The notes below the pieces were generated by a model. That model made no database searches, was not told where the DNA came from, and was given only the letters and a program-made list of their open reading frames with translations. Positions 1 to 12,398 of a stretch of 64,000 nt of DNA are shown piece by piece. The stretch's first letter is position 1; each line of letters starts with the position of its first letter. Made by a program: the position numbers and the translations under genes. The stretch comes from Elysia chlorotica. Lineage: Eukaryota > Mollusca > Gastropoda > Plakobranchidae. The DNA lies in NCBI GenBank assembly GCA_003991915.1, contig RQTK01000519.1, positions 115,141 through 179,140 of the forward strand, given 5' to 3'.

Positions 1-80
1 TCTCTCTCTCTCTCTATCTCTATCTATCTATCTATCTATCTATCTATATATCTCTATCTCTCTTTCTTTCTCTCTCTCTC
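1..80. repeat. (TC)n/(TATC)n microsatellite
   Basis: The window opens inside a simple tract of TC and TATC units, which continues into pyrimidine-rich sequence to about 340. No coding signal is seen. Confidence 0.95.
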
Positions 81-765
81 TCAACACATTTTTTTCATAT
101 TATCGGATGTCACTTCACACCTTCTCGCAATCTACTGTGCATTTGTTTGTATGTAGCCAAAAATTAAAGATTCTTTTATTTCATTTTTTTCCATCTTGTT
201 CTTTTTTTTCTCCAATCTTCAGCTATCAACAGATACTGTTCAGTCTTTTACGTAAGCTCCACGCGACACCCCTATCCCTTATTCTTTCTCCTCTTCTCTT
301 TTTCTTTTGCCGTTGTTTCCCCCCCCCCTCCCCCTGATCTTCTTGCGCCAGTGATTACCACCATCAGTAATCTCTGTAAGCTCCATACCTCACAGTCATG
401 CTCGGTCACGATCCAATTAAAACACACTTTGTCAGTTTAAAATGACACTTGCAACTGCGTATCGCATGATGTAAAGCATGATTTATTACTTTTTTAAGGT
501 CGGTATTCCTGACACCATTTGTTGCGTCTGTCTCCGATAGAATACACATTGATTGGAAAAACTCCGTCAAATTATTGGAAGGTGTCAGAATAAGAAATGA
601 GTTTGTGTGCGATTTTTCGCTGTTAATGAGATTACAGAATCCCCGCTTTTGTGATGGCAGAAGGTTCAGGCATTGGTGTGTACATGAGTTGTTTTAGATG
701 ACGTTGAATTTTTTTTTTTCAACTGAAAGCCTGAAGTCAAAATATTCGAAACATGATAGCGCTTT

Positions 766-826
766 GTGGGATTCGAACCCTCGACTTGTATACGCGTCGG
801 CATCGAATCTCCTTGACACTTAAAAG
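766..826 (-). repeat. tRNA-like remnant, SINE head
   Basis: The minus strand carries a perfect RNA polymerase III B-box-like GGGTTCGAATCCC about 45 bases downstream of an A-box-like segment. No acceptor-stem pairing is evident, so it reads as a tRNA-derived SINE fragment, not a working tRNA. Confidence 0.5.
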
Positions 827-1286
827 AACATGGTATAATCAGAGAGTGTGAAATGGATAGAGGTTTCACGGCAAAGATTTTGCATATATGGCTTAGGATA
901 AGCAATGCTGTTCTTTCGTCTTTAAACCTTAGTAAAGACTATTTCTGAAGATTGGTGAACCGCTTCAATTATAGTGATTAATGAAGAAAGAGAGTGATCA
1001 CGCATCACACTAGCTCCCCGTATCAAAAGCACTGTGAGCTCTTTTTGTGAAAGTTCTCACTTGATCTATAGTCTCTGGTATAATTGTACTACCAGACCAG
1101 TGCGAGTTTGATTCTCAAAGTGAACATGGTTTGTATTGCTGGAACACTACTTAAATAAACTTCAAGGGATTTTATAATTGGTTAATTTACACCCCTTGGG
1201 GTTTTTGTACATGAACAATCTTGTTATTTGTAACAACCCCCAACATTTCTACCCATCTTTGAGTCGTCCGCTTTTAGTTTGATTTT

Positions 1287-1332
1287 TTTTTTGTGCTTTT
1301 TGTTGTTTTGTTGTTTTGTTGTTGTTGTTTTG

Positions 1333-1363
<31 letters not shown>

Positions 1364-1378
1364 TTTGTTGTTTTTGGG
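1287..1378. repeat. (TTTTG)n / (TTG)n microsatellite
   Basis: TTG and TTTTG units run to about 1370 and end in a short G tract. The peptide read from it on the minus strand is low-complexity Lys/Asn/Gln. Confidence 0.9.
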
Positions 1379-2939
1379 GGGGGGGGTAAGAAAAACCTAT
1401 GAAAGCCAGATCTTGATTTCAATACTGCTCCCAATATTTTTGTTTAACAATCAGACAGCCTAATGAGTGTAATTATCAATTCATTTTTCTATTTTTTTTT
1501 GTTTAATAGTTAAAAGAGATATTTTTTTCTCGAACGAATTATCAACAGTTACTAGTGTATGTTACTAGAATACTTTGTGGTTAAGTTTGTATTGATTTTC
1601 AGAGGTTCAAGTTGGGTCCTTGGTCAGGATTCCTCTTTAAATTAGACTTGAATTCTTTTCGCAGCATTTTTTAAAACTTTGTTCGACTTTTATCAACATT
1701 GTATGTAAACAAGTGAATAATGGTTTGTGTATGTAAGTGAGTTGGGAACTGGTGGCTCAATATATCCTGACGTCAACTTTAACGATCTGGGATTGCGAAT
1801 AAACTCATACCTCAGGGGCCCACGCTAATTTCTGGACTGCTAGTAACTCTAGACACTTCCCGGTAACCCTGGAAGCTTGACCTCTTCCGTTTTGGAGACC
1901 ATCGGGACCCGGAAGTGTAAAGCTGTGGAGGATTGGACACCCCAGCTGTTGCGGGCGTTAACTCTATCGGACCCTGAGAGAGATATCCGAAATTTGATCA
2001 GGGATAAAAAGGGTTCCAAGAGTGTAGTTTCAGGGGAATTTCCGTTTCTAAGGCTGATGGGTACAGTTAAGGTATGTAGGCCCGAAGTGTAACAGCTTTT
2101 ATATGTGGAATGTTAGGGGCGAGGAAATAACAGATGGACATATATAGGAAGTGTAGAAGTGGTGTATTACACATTTAACGGAACAAGGTAGTGTCTGGAA
2201 AGTAGTTAAACTAAAATTCGAAACATATTATCCTAATCGGCTTTTTGTTTTAGAGTTAAACACTAATTATTACATTTCATTGTCTATATTAAAATTGAAT
2301 ACAAAACCAAAATATTTAAAGAAAAATTAAAGTAAATAATGAACTTGACGCTATCGTCTAGAATATATTATTGCAATGAGTGATAATGGTAAAAACTAGG
2401 TGTAAAATACAAATATAAATCCTGTGGTCTATATCAACAACAAGACATATCTTTACTTGGGGTTTAAGTTTTCAGGTTAACCAGAGGTGAATCTGCAAAT
2501 ATAAATAATTCGTTTGCAACAGCTCTCTGATATATCTCTTTTTAGGAATATTAAAAACCCACCGATACCACCATTGCTGCCATGACCATTATAGTCTCTA
2601 ACGTATCTCTTCTACATAACTGCCATTCAGTTTTTTTACAAAGTGTTTCCGACATAAAGGTTCGGACAGAGGAGTTAGTCTTCTACCTTTACCATGGAGT
2701 TGCCACCTCCAACACAACTGGCTTAATGGCTCACTTTGAGAAACGTTTAGCCTCGGACGCTGGTCATCCTATACCATCCCTGGACCCCAGCGGATCTATG
2801 ACTTGTGCTAAAACTTCGGGGAGACAATTCCGGGCTAGTCCCGGGGCCCCATCTTCCCGCTCAGAGGATTGTCACCCGCTTTTAAGCGCCGCATACTTTC
2901 CACCTCGTGCGAAATTGCTGAAATCCACACTGGACTATT

Positions 2940-3240
2940 AAGGTGGGCCACACAGAGAGGCGCCTTTGTGCTGGACTCGTATCGCACCAGCGGTATCGGG
3001 AAAATCTGCAGGTTTTTATTGTGACCGCACCGAGATCAAATGCGTCGTGGGCGAATCCCCCGCCGGGCCGGCAGATAAACAGATACAGGGCTCGGTGGGT
3101 TGCACGCCCAACGCGAGCCTCGGTCATGCAAATCTGATACGTGCTCATGTTTCTGCACCGTTTATTGCAGCCTGCGGCGATCGTGAAAATAAGCGCGCGG
3201 TTTGTGAATGACGGAATGTCCCATTGTCTGTGTATCAACG
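2940..3240. promoter_or_regulatory. GC-rich island, candidate regulatory element
   Basis: This stretch is clearly more GC-rich than its AT-rich flanks and free of simple repeats. It contains an octamer-like ATGCAAAT at about 3125 and GCGCG runs. The overlapping frames on both strands resemble no family I know. A conserved non-coding element is one explanation and a short unrecognised exon is another. Confidence 0.25.
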
Positions 3241-3501
3241 TGTTTTGTTATTGTTACGAAGTTTTGACGAGGAGGAGAATCTGTTTCAAAAAATTGTTTT
3301 ATTATAAAATTGTTTTATTATTGTAGCCGTTTGAGCGTTTAGTCGCAGATGTTTTACATGGCTGGCGCTATTATGCTGTAACCACAAGCCCCTGCGTCAT
3401 AAAAGACAATTTAGCGCATTGGGTTACCCTAGTCCTAGATCACCTTGCTCGTTGTGAATTTGGCGTATTTCTTGTTTGTTTGCATCTAGTCGTGCACACC
3501 T

Positions 3502-3503
<2 letters not shown>

Positions 3504-3549
<46 letters not shown>

Positions 3550-3562
3550 ATCTAGTGAGTGA

Positions 3563-3636
<74 letters not shown>

Positions 3637-3645
3637 GAGAGAGAA
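3504..3645. repeat. (GA)n microsatellite
   Basis: A nearly pure GA tract of about 140 bases is interrupted once by a CATCTAGTGAGT segment. The Ser/Leu-rich peptides read from the other strand are artefacts of this repeat. Confidence 0.97.
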
Positions 3646-4723
3646 GGATGAGATAGATATAGGAATTGACGATCTTGGTCCTGGGATACGAACTGGCGAA
3701 CATCGAGTTCTGCACCAACATGACTGTTAGTCAAGTTGTTAGGGACAATGGAGCTCTACAATGTTTCGCTTCGCCGACGGTCCAAACAATAGAAAAACAG
3801 AGAAGGTTGAGCGATTTGATTAACAGTCCTGTTGGTATAGAAGGTGATACAGGTTGAATTGGATTATCTTCAATATAATCAGTGCATACCAAGGCCTCCA
3901 TAAGAACAGGCCAAGTTACCGACACGATGGGAGTTAACTCGTTTTAGCGTAATAAGGGTAATGGTAATCAATATCTAATAAATCTTTACAAAAATTAGTT
4001 CAGATTGATACTCGGATATAAGTTTTGTTTAGCCCACTCAGCTTACACAGCAACGATGAAAAATGATCCAACTATCTTAATGGTATAGTTCATTTGGACT
4101 CTAAATACACATTGTGTCTACTTCGGTGACTCTGTCTCTATTTTTGGAAGTCTCGGCCCATACGGTCATGTCTTGCTACTGCAGTGGAGTAAAGAATTCT
4201 GTAGGAACATGGTTAAAAATTAAGCTCACATTCGTTCTGATCACATTTTGTGCTTCAATTTTATTTCATTGATTTTTTAGAATGTTAGTAGCAGTCACGA
4301 TTAAATCTGACCCCTGTAATTTTCAATAAATCCCCCCCCCCCCCCCCCCAAAAAATTCATTTTAAAAAATACACCTTTCTATTCCTACCACATTCCACTG
4401 CAGCCTGTATTTTTTTTATTTCCGATAATTATAAAACAAAAAGCTGTGAAACGATGCATTCAATGTTGAGTTAATTGTTGTTGTGACTATGATAACTTCC
4501 ATTTCAGTATAATCTTGCTACATTTGTGAGTCCTTTCATGTCAGTAAAAAGTTGCTGTAATTGCTAGACCTTCATGACACTAAAAGGTAGCAGGTATTGA
4601 TGGTTTCAGAAATGTAGAAGTGGCTTAAAAAAATATGTTTCTTGCAACCTAGCTCACGGGTGAAAACAGCCGTACTAAAGCTAAGAGTTTAGCATTACTG
4701 TTTTATGCTTCGTCATTCTATGA

Positions 4724-4858
<135 letters not shown>

Positions 4859-4996
4859 CCTGAACAGATGGAAAATAATCATGTCCTGCACGTCCTAAAG
4901 TTTAACTGTGTATAATAAATTGCTATAAGCATTTTTTCTGTTAACATTCGACTTTTGATACTCACTTCTCTATTGCATCTAATAGAAGACACACAC

Positions 4997-5008
4997 AACA
5001 ACAACAGC

Positions 5009-5067
<59 letters not shown>
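4997..5067. repeat. (CAA)n microsatellite
   Basis: Trinucleotide tract of about 23 units. On the minus strand it translates as poly-leucine. Confidence 0.97.
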
Positions 5068-5689
5068 CTCACAAGGTCTGCAATAGCTTTAACATTTAGC
5101 GTTTTACATTGCTGATATCATTTATAAATAAGGCACGACTTACAAAGCCTAGGGGAAAGGCAATAATATACATGTCGCTTGAAAGATTTTGCTGAAGAGG
5201 TTTTAATAACCCGAAGAAAAATTCAAAAGTAATGAAAATAAGTGACAAAAAGGCGCTTAGAAATGATTGCAATGGGGAGAAACAAAAGAATCGCACTTTT
5301 AAACAGGGTAAGGAAAAGGACAATAAAACGTATTAATATGTAGGTTTTTTAATGGAAATTTTACCATTGGAATCATAAGATTTACAAAGAAAGAATTCAA
5401 AGTACAAAATGGCAAGCCATACTATTTTTATTCTATTCATATTTCATTAACTATATCTGTATAAGCACATTAAAGTAAACTATTATTTAGCGGACAGGTA
5501 TTTAACATTCTTAAACATGACGACAATGTAATACAATATCCATTTACGCAAGCGTACCTAAAACGTGGGAACTGAGAGAAACACCACAGTCTCATAACTT
5601 TCCATTGTCTTTTTCCTCCTCCTCCCCCTTCTTACTCCTCCCAGTTTTATTTAATTTTTTCCTTATTCTCGCACCTTCAGAACAGGAAT

Positions 5690-5940
5690 TATGTTAATAT
5701 GCAGGTATTTTTCTCTCACCAAGTTAGTCAAGCGGCACGGCGCGTTTGGCTTTTCACGCTCTGTGCGCGCCTGTCAAAAAGCCAGAATTCTTTTTATCGC
5801 GCCGTTTACAGGCGTAAGAAAAGGCTACACGGGTCCCGCGGCGTCCGCTTGTAGAACAGCCTTTTTTCGGTGACCCGCGAACAATCAGTGCTGAATTGCC
5901 AACTGGTTGGGGGACGTAAACATCGCATGGCTGATCCTCT
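5690..5940. promoter_or_regulatory. GC-rich island, candidate regulatory element
   Basis: Non-repetitive and CpG-containing within AT-rich flanks. It contains TTTTTATCGCGCCGTTTAC, with a T-rich Hox/Cdx-like core. No exon is recognised. Regulatory function is inferred from composition only. Confidence 0.2.
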
Positions 5941-6059
5941 ACCGCCCCCTCCCCCTCCCTCTTTACGTTATACATTTTTTTAAACGGCACACACACGTAC
6001 ACCATTGGACACCTCACGCCAATACTTAGCGCCCCCTTGAGGAAAAGCTGTGGCCTGCA

Positions 6060-6465
6060 TTGAGGTAGAGCGCACTAGTAGTCGGTTGAGGAACGAGGTA
6101 CTCAACGGTACAGCGCACGCCCTCTGGTCTGGGGGTCACGGGTTCGCTGTTCGATCTAGCCGCTTTGCTCACTTACTAGTATAACAAATTAACATGTAGT
6201 ATTGTATGGCAACATCTAAAATTACCTGTCAATTAGCCTTCTATCGGCAGTTTGAACTGCGCCATATCTCCCATCAAAGTCTGGTTCCCCTACTGGTTTG
6301 GTCGGTAGCAGCACACTGTGGCTGAAGTTTTGAGATCCCCACTCTGTCTCTGTGTGGTAGCACGTAAAAACTGCCCTGCTCTTGAGTTGGGACCCGTCTG
6401 AGTAGTGCCTAGTTCCTGGCGATAGGCGCTATCAAACACTACAAACCAAACCAAACCGATCAACA
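6060..6465 (+). repeat. SINE-like element with (AAACC)n tail
   Basis: The 5' part (about 6060-6170) has a B-box-like GGGTTCGCTGTTCGATC downstream of an A-box-like GTAGAGCGCAC. The body runs to a tail ACAAACCAAACCAAACC at about 6440-6456. A tRNA-like head, an unrelated body and a short-repeat tail are the standard make-up of a SINE. Family not identified. Confidence 0.5.
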
Positions 6466-8289
6466 GTGTTGGTGCTCCTTCGACTCCTCAACGGATAGAA
6501 TATTCGATTCACACATCAATTTTATCGCCTTTCTCCCTTGATTGAGATGGAAAGAGTTGAGGAGGAGAGAGGGGAGGGGGGAATTCCAGAGGTGGCGACA
6601 CTTTTCTGACATCTCCCCGTTTGACTCCAGTCATGGAACACTGAGAGTGTCAAGCCTCGTTCGACCTGCCCGCTCGGACTGAGCCATGACAGCGGTTCTC
6701 ACGTTTTACATTTCTTTTAGGAGGCTGGAGAACCAGCCGCTAAGACTTGCAGTCATTTTTTTTTCTCAAGGAAGTTTTTACTACCTTTTTAATCGAGGAG
6801 ACTAGAGCAAATACCATCAAGTCTTGGTAACAGTGACTCTAATTTTTTCTTCTTCTTTTGTTGCATTTAGGAAACAGAATAAAGGCCAACTTGCTTCGTA
6901 AGAGTGACTCTCTTGTTTTGTCTGTAATTTAATGACAGAAGAAACAGTCACTACCGTAATTAAGATTCTCAAAATTTGTATTGAACGTATAAGATTGTAG
7001 GACCAACCATTAAGACTTGATGGTATCGATTCTTATTTTTTTCCCTTTTTTTAGAACACTGAACGTAAAAAAACCAACAATACTTAACAGCGCTTATCAT
7101 AATTTCTCTGTATTAAGTTATTCGATTGGGGGAACAGCCACCAAGGTGGATATCAACAAATCCCATCACTATTGATGAATCCGCATTGACACTCCTGCGT
7201 TTAAAGGGCTGAAGAAAGTATTGTCAGAGAGGGTCTTATTCAATTTTAAACTTTTTCTTCTTATATAACATTGACGAATAGTCCCAATGGTTATCGTATT
7301 TTCATAATTATATTCTCGAAAATACTCTATTTACTAAAAAAGTACCGTAAAAACTAGTATTAAACAACCCAACAAGTATGTCTGATCCAGAATATACGGT
7401 TAACTTAGTGTTAGAATCGCTGGATTTTCCCTTGTCTTTGACGCGCAGGTGTAACTGTGCCTGATTTTAAAGTACTACAGTATATTGAATTGAATGCAGA
7501 TTGGTTAAATTACAATGATGCTGAGTCATCATCTATTATTTTTAATTTTGGAAATGTTTAAATTGCATCCTTTGTGGAAAAGCCATGCCACCTCTTCCCC
7601 ATTACAAGACGTCTTATATTGCGTTTTCTACAATTGTGGATTTAGCGCCTCTTATGTTATTCTTAGCTTGATTTAATTTGTGAACCTGTATCCTAACAAC
7701 TATGTTTACGCGTAGAGTTTAATTATATAAAGAAAATTGTCGTTTAAATTAAGCAAAAGTTGTGAGTTTGTGCGCGTGTATGTGTGTGTGTGTGTATCTG
7801 TTTAGATTGGATTCTAAATGGTATTGTCTTGTTATGCATGTGATTTTTGTTTGGATTTTTTTCATGTAATGAGAACAGTACAATGTTGTTATTACGTGTA
7901 GAATGGTTTGGTTGGATCTAGAAATGTATCACCGTGTCCCTTTACTTTAGAGTATCCAATGTGTCGATCTTTTACCATCGCGGTATATGATATCTCTATC
8001 ATTTATTTTAAACTCAAAATTTCTGTTTAAAGCCTACGCACTGTCCCATTCATTTAAACTAAACTTGGCTTGAAACTGGAATACCTTGCTTTCACTGTTT
8101 CAAAACTTACACAAACAAACCGACTCTTTTAAACAAAATGTTTTCATGATTCCTTAACCCCAAAACCTCATCCAGCCCCGACTATACATTAATACTACCT
8201 TTTCTTCAGAGTATAATGCGCACGCACGCTTTTCAGAGTCCTAGAAATCTCTTGAAGAATGGCATTTCTATTCAGGACATGACACTACG

Positions 8290-8580
8290 ATCTTTATCCG
8301 CTGATTTACGCAAATTGCGCGCTACACACTGGCACCTAAATGCATCGACAAGAAATTGGCAGACTGTTTTTCTTTGTGGAAAAATCTGGCCATAAAACCG
8401 TGAACAATGGCCCGAGCGGTTTGCCGGAAAGTACCAAGGTGAAAAGCAGCGGCGAACTATTCAACCAACGATTGTCGCCATGCCAAACTCCATAAATCCA
8501 AGGACCTTTTCTCAAACTGTCAAAAGGACCGACAAATGAATGTAAATAAACGCCAAGAATTAACACATTGCTCACGAGGA
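8290..8580. promoter_or_regulatory. Non-repetitive island, candidate enhancer
   Basis: Contains CTGGCCATAAAACC (Cdx/Hox-type TTTATGGC on the minus strand), an AACAATGG Sox-type core and CCATAAATCC within about 120 bases. The composition differs from the AT-rich flanks. The 79-residue minus-strand frame is not recognised. Inference from motif clustering only. Confidence 0.25.
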
Positions 8581-10479
8581 TTCCTCTTCTTAATCACTAT
8601 AATCCTTAAATCACACCCCCGATTATGAATTTAAGTTATACATTTTCATAAAAAATCAAAAGCATTCCATTTTACTTGTAATTGATACTTCTCTTTTCTT
8701 TTCATGAGTTGTGTTGAGGCTTTTTGTACTTGGTATTTTTTCTATTACCTTTTTGGTAAACGTAAACATGAAATTTACAACTGCGAACTACAAGCAGGCC
8801 TTTTGTAGAATCAATGTTCAGAAGACAAGCTAGTCAATCAGATAACCCTGCCGAAACAGATGCCCTAGAATTTAAAACTACAGTCATATCTACCCTGACG
8901 AATGTCTTCGCAGGTGAACGTGTTTACCGATTGTTATTCTTAAACGGTCGTTTTCTTGGTTTGATACACGCTAACTTTTTTTTATAAAATATAACTACCC
9001 GTAAACTACCTCTATTTTACCTTTTTTGTTGTTGTTTTTTTTTTATTAGATGTAATATATTGTTTCCTCTCACGTAGTTACGTAGTTAAAGCGTGCCTTT
9101 ATCAAATCTAAGACGTGTCTCAAGGGTAGGGAGGTGGAGGGATAAAATACTTACTGGTAAGATTATGGCTTCAGAAGCCTTTTTGAAATCTCTTTTGACA
9201 AGAAAACTTAAACAACCCTGGTCGTTGAATTGGCGGGGATTCCAGGCACGTAGTGACCATCAAGTTTTGCTCCCGTGCCATGATTTCGTCCTGACGGTGA
9301 GGCACCCCGTTCGGGGAAATGGCTGCACATTAATTCTGTAGTCGGCTCTAATCGTGCGTGTTCAGCCTGTACTAAAGTCAGAATCTAATTCTAGAATGTT
9401 CGCTCAGGCGGAAGAGAAAGCCCAGCGGATATTGCAGGAGTTGCAATCGAACTGTAGAATAGAGGCGAGGCTGGCGTGAAGAATGGCGGAGGGAGCTCTA
9501 GGATAATCTGGGACAGTAGTAAAGGCGAAAATAGAGGGAAGGATAAAGGTGTGGGGTTGGGGATGGGGTATTAGGGTCGCAAGAAAAGAAAAATGAACGT
9601 TGTTCTTCTTGATACGATTTTGTTGCGACTGAATGTGATAAATTGTCATAGAATGTGAGAAGTGACAAATTTTGTAACAAATAGCATTCTTAGTTGAAAA
9701 CTGCTCGTCTGTGCATTTCAGTGGCAGTTTATTTCATTCAGTTAATATACAAAGAGTTAGGCAGAAGTTCGTGTGCTGTGTTATAAACATTTTTTTCAGA
9801 CAAACAATTCACTAGTCATGCGGAAGAACTAAACAATTCCAGACGGTACTTAACTGGGCGGACTGCTGAGACATAGTGCTGTAGACATTCCACATCATAA
9901 GCCACTACTGACTTTACCATGGGTTCTCTTTTCCGAAAAAAAAAAAACGACCAAATCTCCAGAGCTACCAACCCAAATAACCATCAAAGTGTTCCATTAA
10001 TTTACTAGCCAGAGAATAGTGAACCCAGTGGGTACAAAATAATACGCTTTTTTACGTATGTGTGGCAAGTCTGAACATTCTCTGAAATCGGTCAACTCAA
10101 AGATAATTTGAACAATGTATGAAGCCCTTCTGTGCAAAATTAAAGGTATTTCAACGTTATTTTATTAATGGATAAGAAATTTAAAAAAGGATTGAATTCA
10201 AACCCGTAACAGCCAATCGAGATTTTGAGTGAAAGAAGTTGCAGATTCTTGACATAAATTTCAGTCTTCCAGTCCAATAATATCAGCAGTCTTAAGATGT
10301 TCATAAAACAACAAAATGTTATGTCATTAAGATACGGGGTAATGAAAAGAAATCGACCCATGAGTAAGTTTTCTTTAATAGGTTGTAAAATGTAACTATG
10401 TAAACGCCAGTCCTTACTTTTTTCTCAGGAAGATAGCCGGAAGTTACTTCAGCCATGACAGTTAGAGGGTCCTGGGACA

Positions 10480-10740
10480 CCTTTAGAAACCCTGTTTATG
10501 ACACTCTTTTTTGGCAAAGGTAGTTTTTGCGGTCTCTCGCGCGCTCGTCCGAGAATCCCTACAGAGCGAGAGGGGCCATAAAGCGAAGTCCAGCCGGCAC
10601 AATCTAAAGAAGTTTTTGTGAAGCGAACAAGAAGGCGCGGTTTGGGAAGCTAAACGGTGCTGAAAACCAACCAGACGAAAGGGAGATAAAAGAGAATGGG
10701 CAGTAAATCTGGCCATGAATAACTCGCGACTGGTAATGTC
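10480..10740. promoter_or_regulatory. Non-repetitive island, candidate enhancer
   Basis: A second GC-richer block. It carries GGGGCCATAAAGCG and CTGGCCATGAATAA, so the GGCCATAAA word of the island at 8290-8580 recurs here. No exon is recognised. Confidence 0.25.
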
Positions 10741-10933
10741 AAAGCTTGGAGAAGGAGTAGGCCCTGGTTAAATTCTACATGTGTTCGCTAGGTGACATGT
10801 TTTCTTTTTCTATCAATGTCTCTGTCCATCTGTCTGACTCTCTCAATGTTTATTTCTCTTTCTGTTTCTCTCTGTCGATCTCCGTGTCTTTGTGTCAATC
10901 TATGTGTCTATGTCCATCTATCTGACTCTCTCA

Positions 10934-10938
10934 ATGTT

Positions 10939-10991
<53 letters not shown>
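10934..10991. repeat. (TC)n microsatellite
   Basis: Pure TC tract within a longer pyrimidine-rich segment (about 10800-11000). Confidence 0.95.
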
Positions 10992-10993
<2 letters not shown>

Positions 10994-11158
10994 ATCATAC
11001 ACAATACACACATTATCTCTCTGTCCTCTTCGTTTCTCTTTTCTCTGTACTAGGGTCTACTCTATCTATCAGTACTATAGGTTGCCATTATTCATGGACC
11101 ATTGATCAATTTTTAATCTCCCTTCGATATTTTCTTTCTTGGTCTGCCTGTCTGTCTG

Positions 11159-11159
<1 letters not shown>

Positions 11160-11201
<42 letters not shown>

Positions 11202-11219
11202 GTCTCTCNNNNNNNNNNN

Positions 11220-11262
<43 letters not shown>

Positions 11263-11271
11263 CCTCCCTCT
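11160..11271. repeat. (TC)n microsatellite containing an assembly gap
   Basis: A TC tract is broken by eleven N at 11209-11219. The true length is unknown, and frames reading through it are not genes. Confidence 0.97.
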
Positions 11272-12166
11272 CAGTGTGTTTTAAATACATGTTGTATACA
11301 AGGTGAACACCTATCAACATAATAATGCCAACGTTTTTACAGTCACCTGTTAAAAACATTTAATGTCTCCACACCTGAAAGACCTTACAATTTTTAAATC
11401 CCATAACTTTGATTCTAAACGAGATAGCGTAAGAAAAAAGTATATGGTGAGGAATTGGGTCTATTTTCCAAAACAATAATTATAGACTTAGTGTTAAGTT
11501 GTGAAGTGTTTTTATTATCTGTAATTATTGGTTCTATAAACCTCTTTGGGTTTTTTTTAAATTTCATCCGTGCTCCGTTGAAAACCATAATTATCATCTT
11601 TAGTATATAAAAAAACGAAAATAAAAGCGATTTTTTTTCATATTGAATCAGATCCCGTACCCTTTTACAATATAAGCTCGTTCGTTTGGAATGTTCTCTT
11701 AATTAAAATGTTAAGCTTTGAAAGCGAAACAGAATGCAGCAGTCTGAATGTGGGTGTATCTCTTCTGTTATCATGACAGTTTTCATGACACTTCGAGGCT
11801 TATAATTATTATTACTATGGGATTTTTGGCCTCTGTTAACCATAACGAGGTTTTGCTGCATGCACACAAAAAAACATTGGTAGGATTCTTATACATGTAC
11901 TTAACACCATTGGGTAATATTAACTGTCTTGTCCTTGATACTCAAACCACTGTATTACCAAGTGATACTTTTTTTTAAACATTTTTACATGAATCACATT
12001 AATTTTACTAATATATATATACACATAGAAAAGGTGCTTGGGAATAAACTGTGGGCATATAAACATGTTTAAAAGAAGATTTCATATAATTATAATCCCA
12101 ATAACAAAACCAATGTACCTCATTTTATATTAAAAAATGGCGTAAAATATGCAAAAAGGAAGGTAG

Positions 12167-12398
12167 TTGTAGTTGAGTTGGATTAACCTTCAACATCAGC
12201 ACTATACAGGCTATATTGTGGACGGGCCCTAAGGCTGGGGTCTGAAAATTTTATGTGCTGTCACAAATGAAATAGGGCGGGGATACCATGACTTTTGTCA
12301 TAACCGATCACATTAAACTGACACCGACCCAACCAGTAGAAAGCGAAATTGCCAGGGCTCAAACCACGGACCTTTTTGCGTCGGAAGCCGATGATCTA
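12167..12398 (-). repeat. tRNA-derived SINE, full-length copy (SINE family A)
   Basis: Read on the minus strand, a tRNA-like head (12340-12398) precedes a body that ends in a segment reading TGTGGACGGGC, CAGCACTATA and CCAACAGC-type words on the plus strand. The same order of words occurs at 39545-39800, and fragments occur at 13188-13245, 39480-39540, 48777-48840 and 52530-52700. This shows a dispersed family. The head adjoins a C/CA-rich tract. Confidence 0.7.

Noticed and set aside
2582..3326. Several overlapping frames on both strands, up to 119 codons
   Set aside because: They compete with each other in a GC-richer island and none resembles a protein. Kept only as a possible regulatory island.
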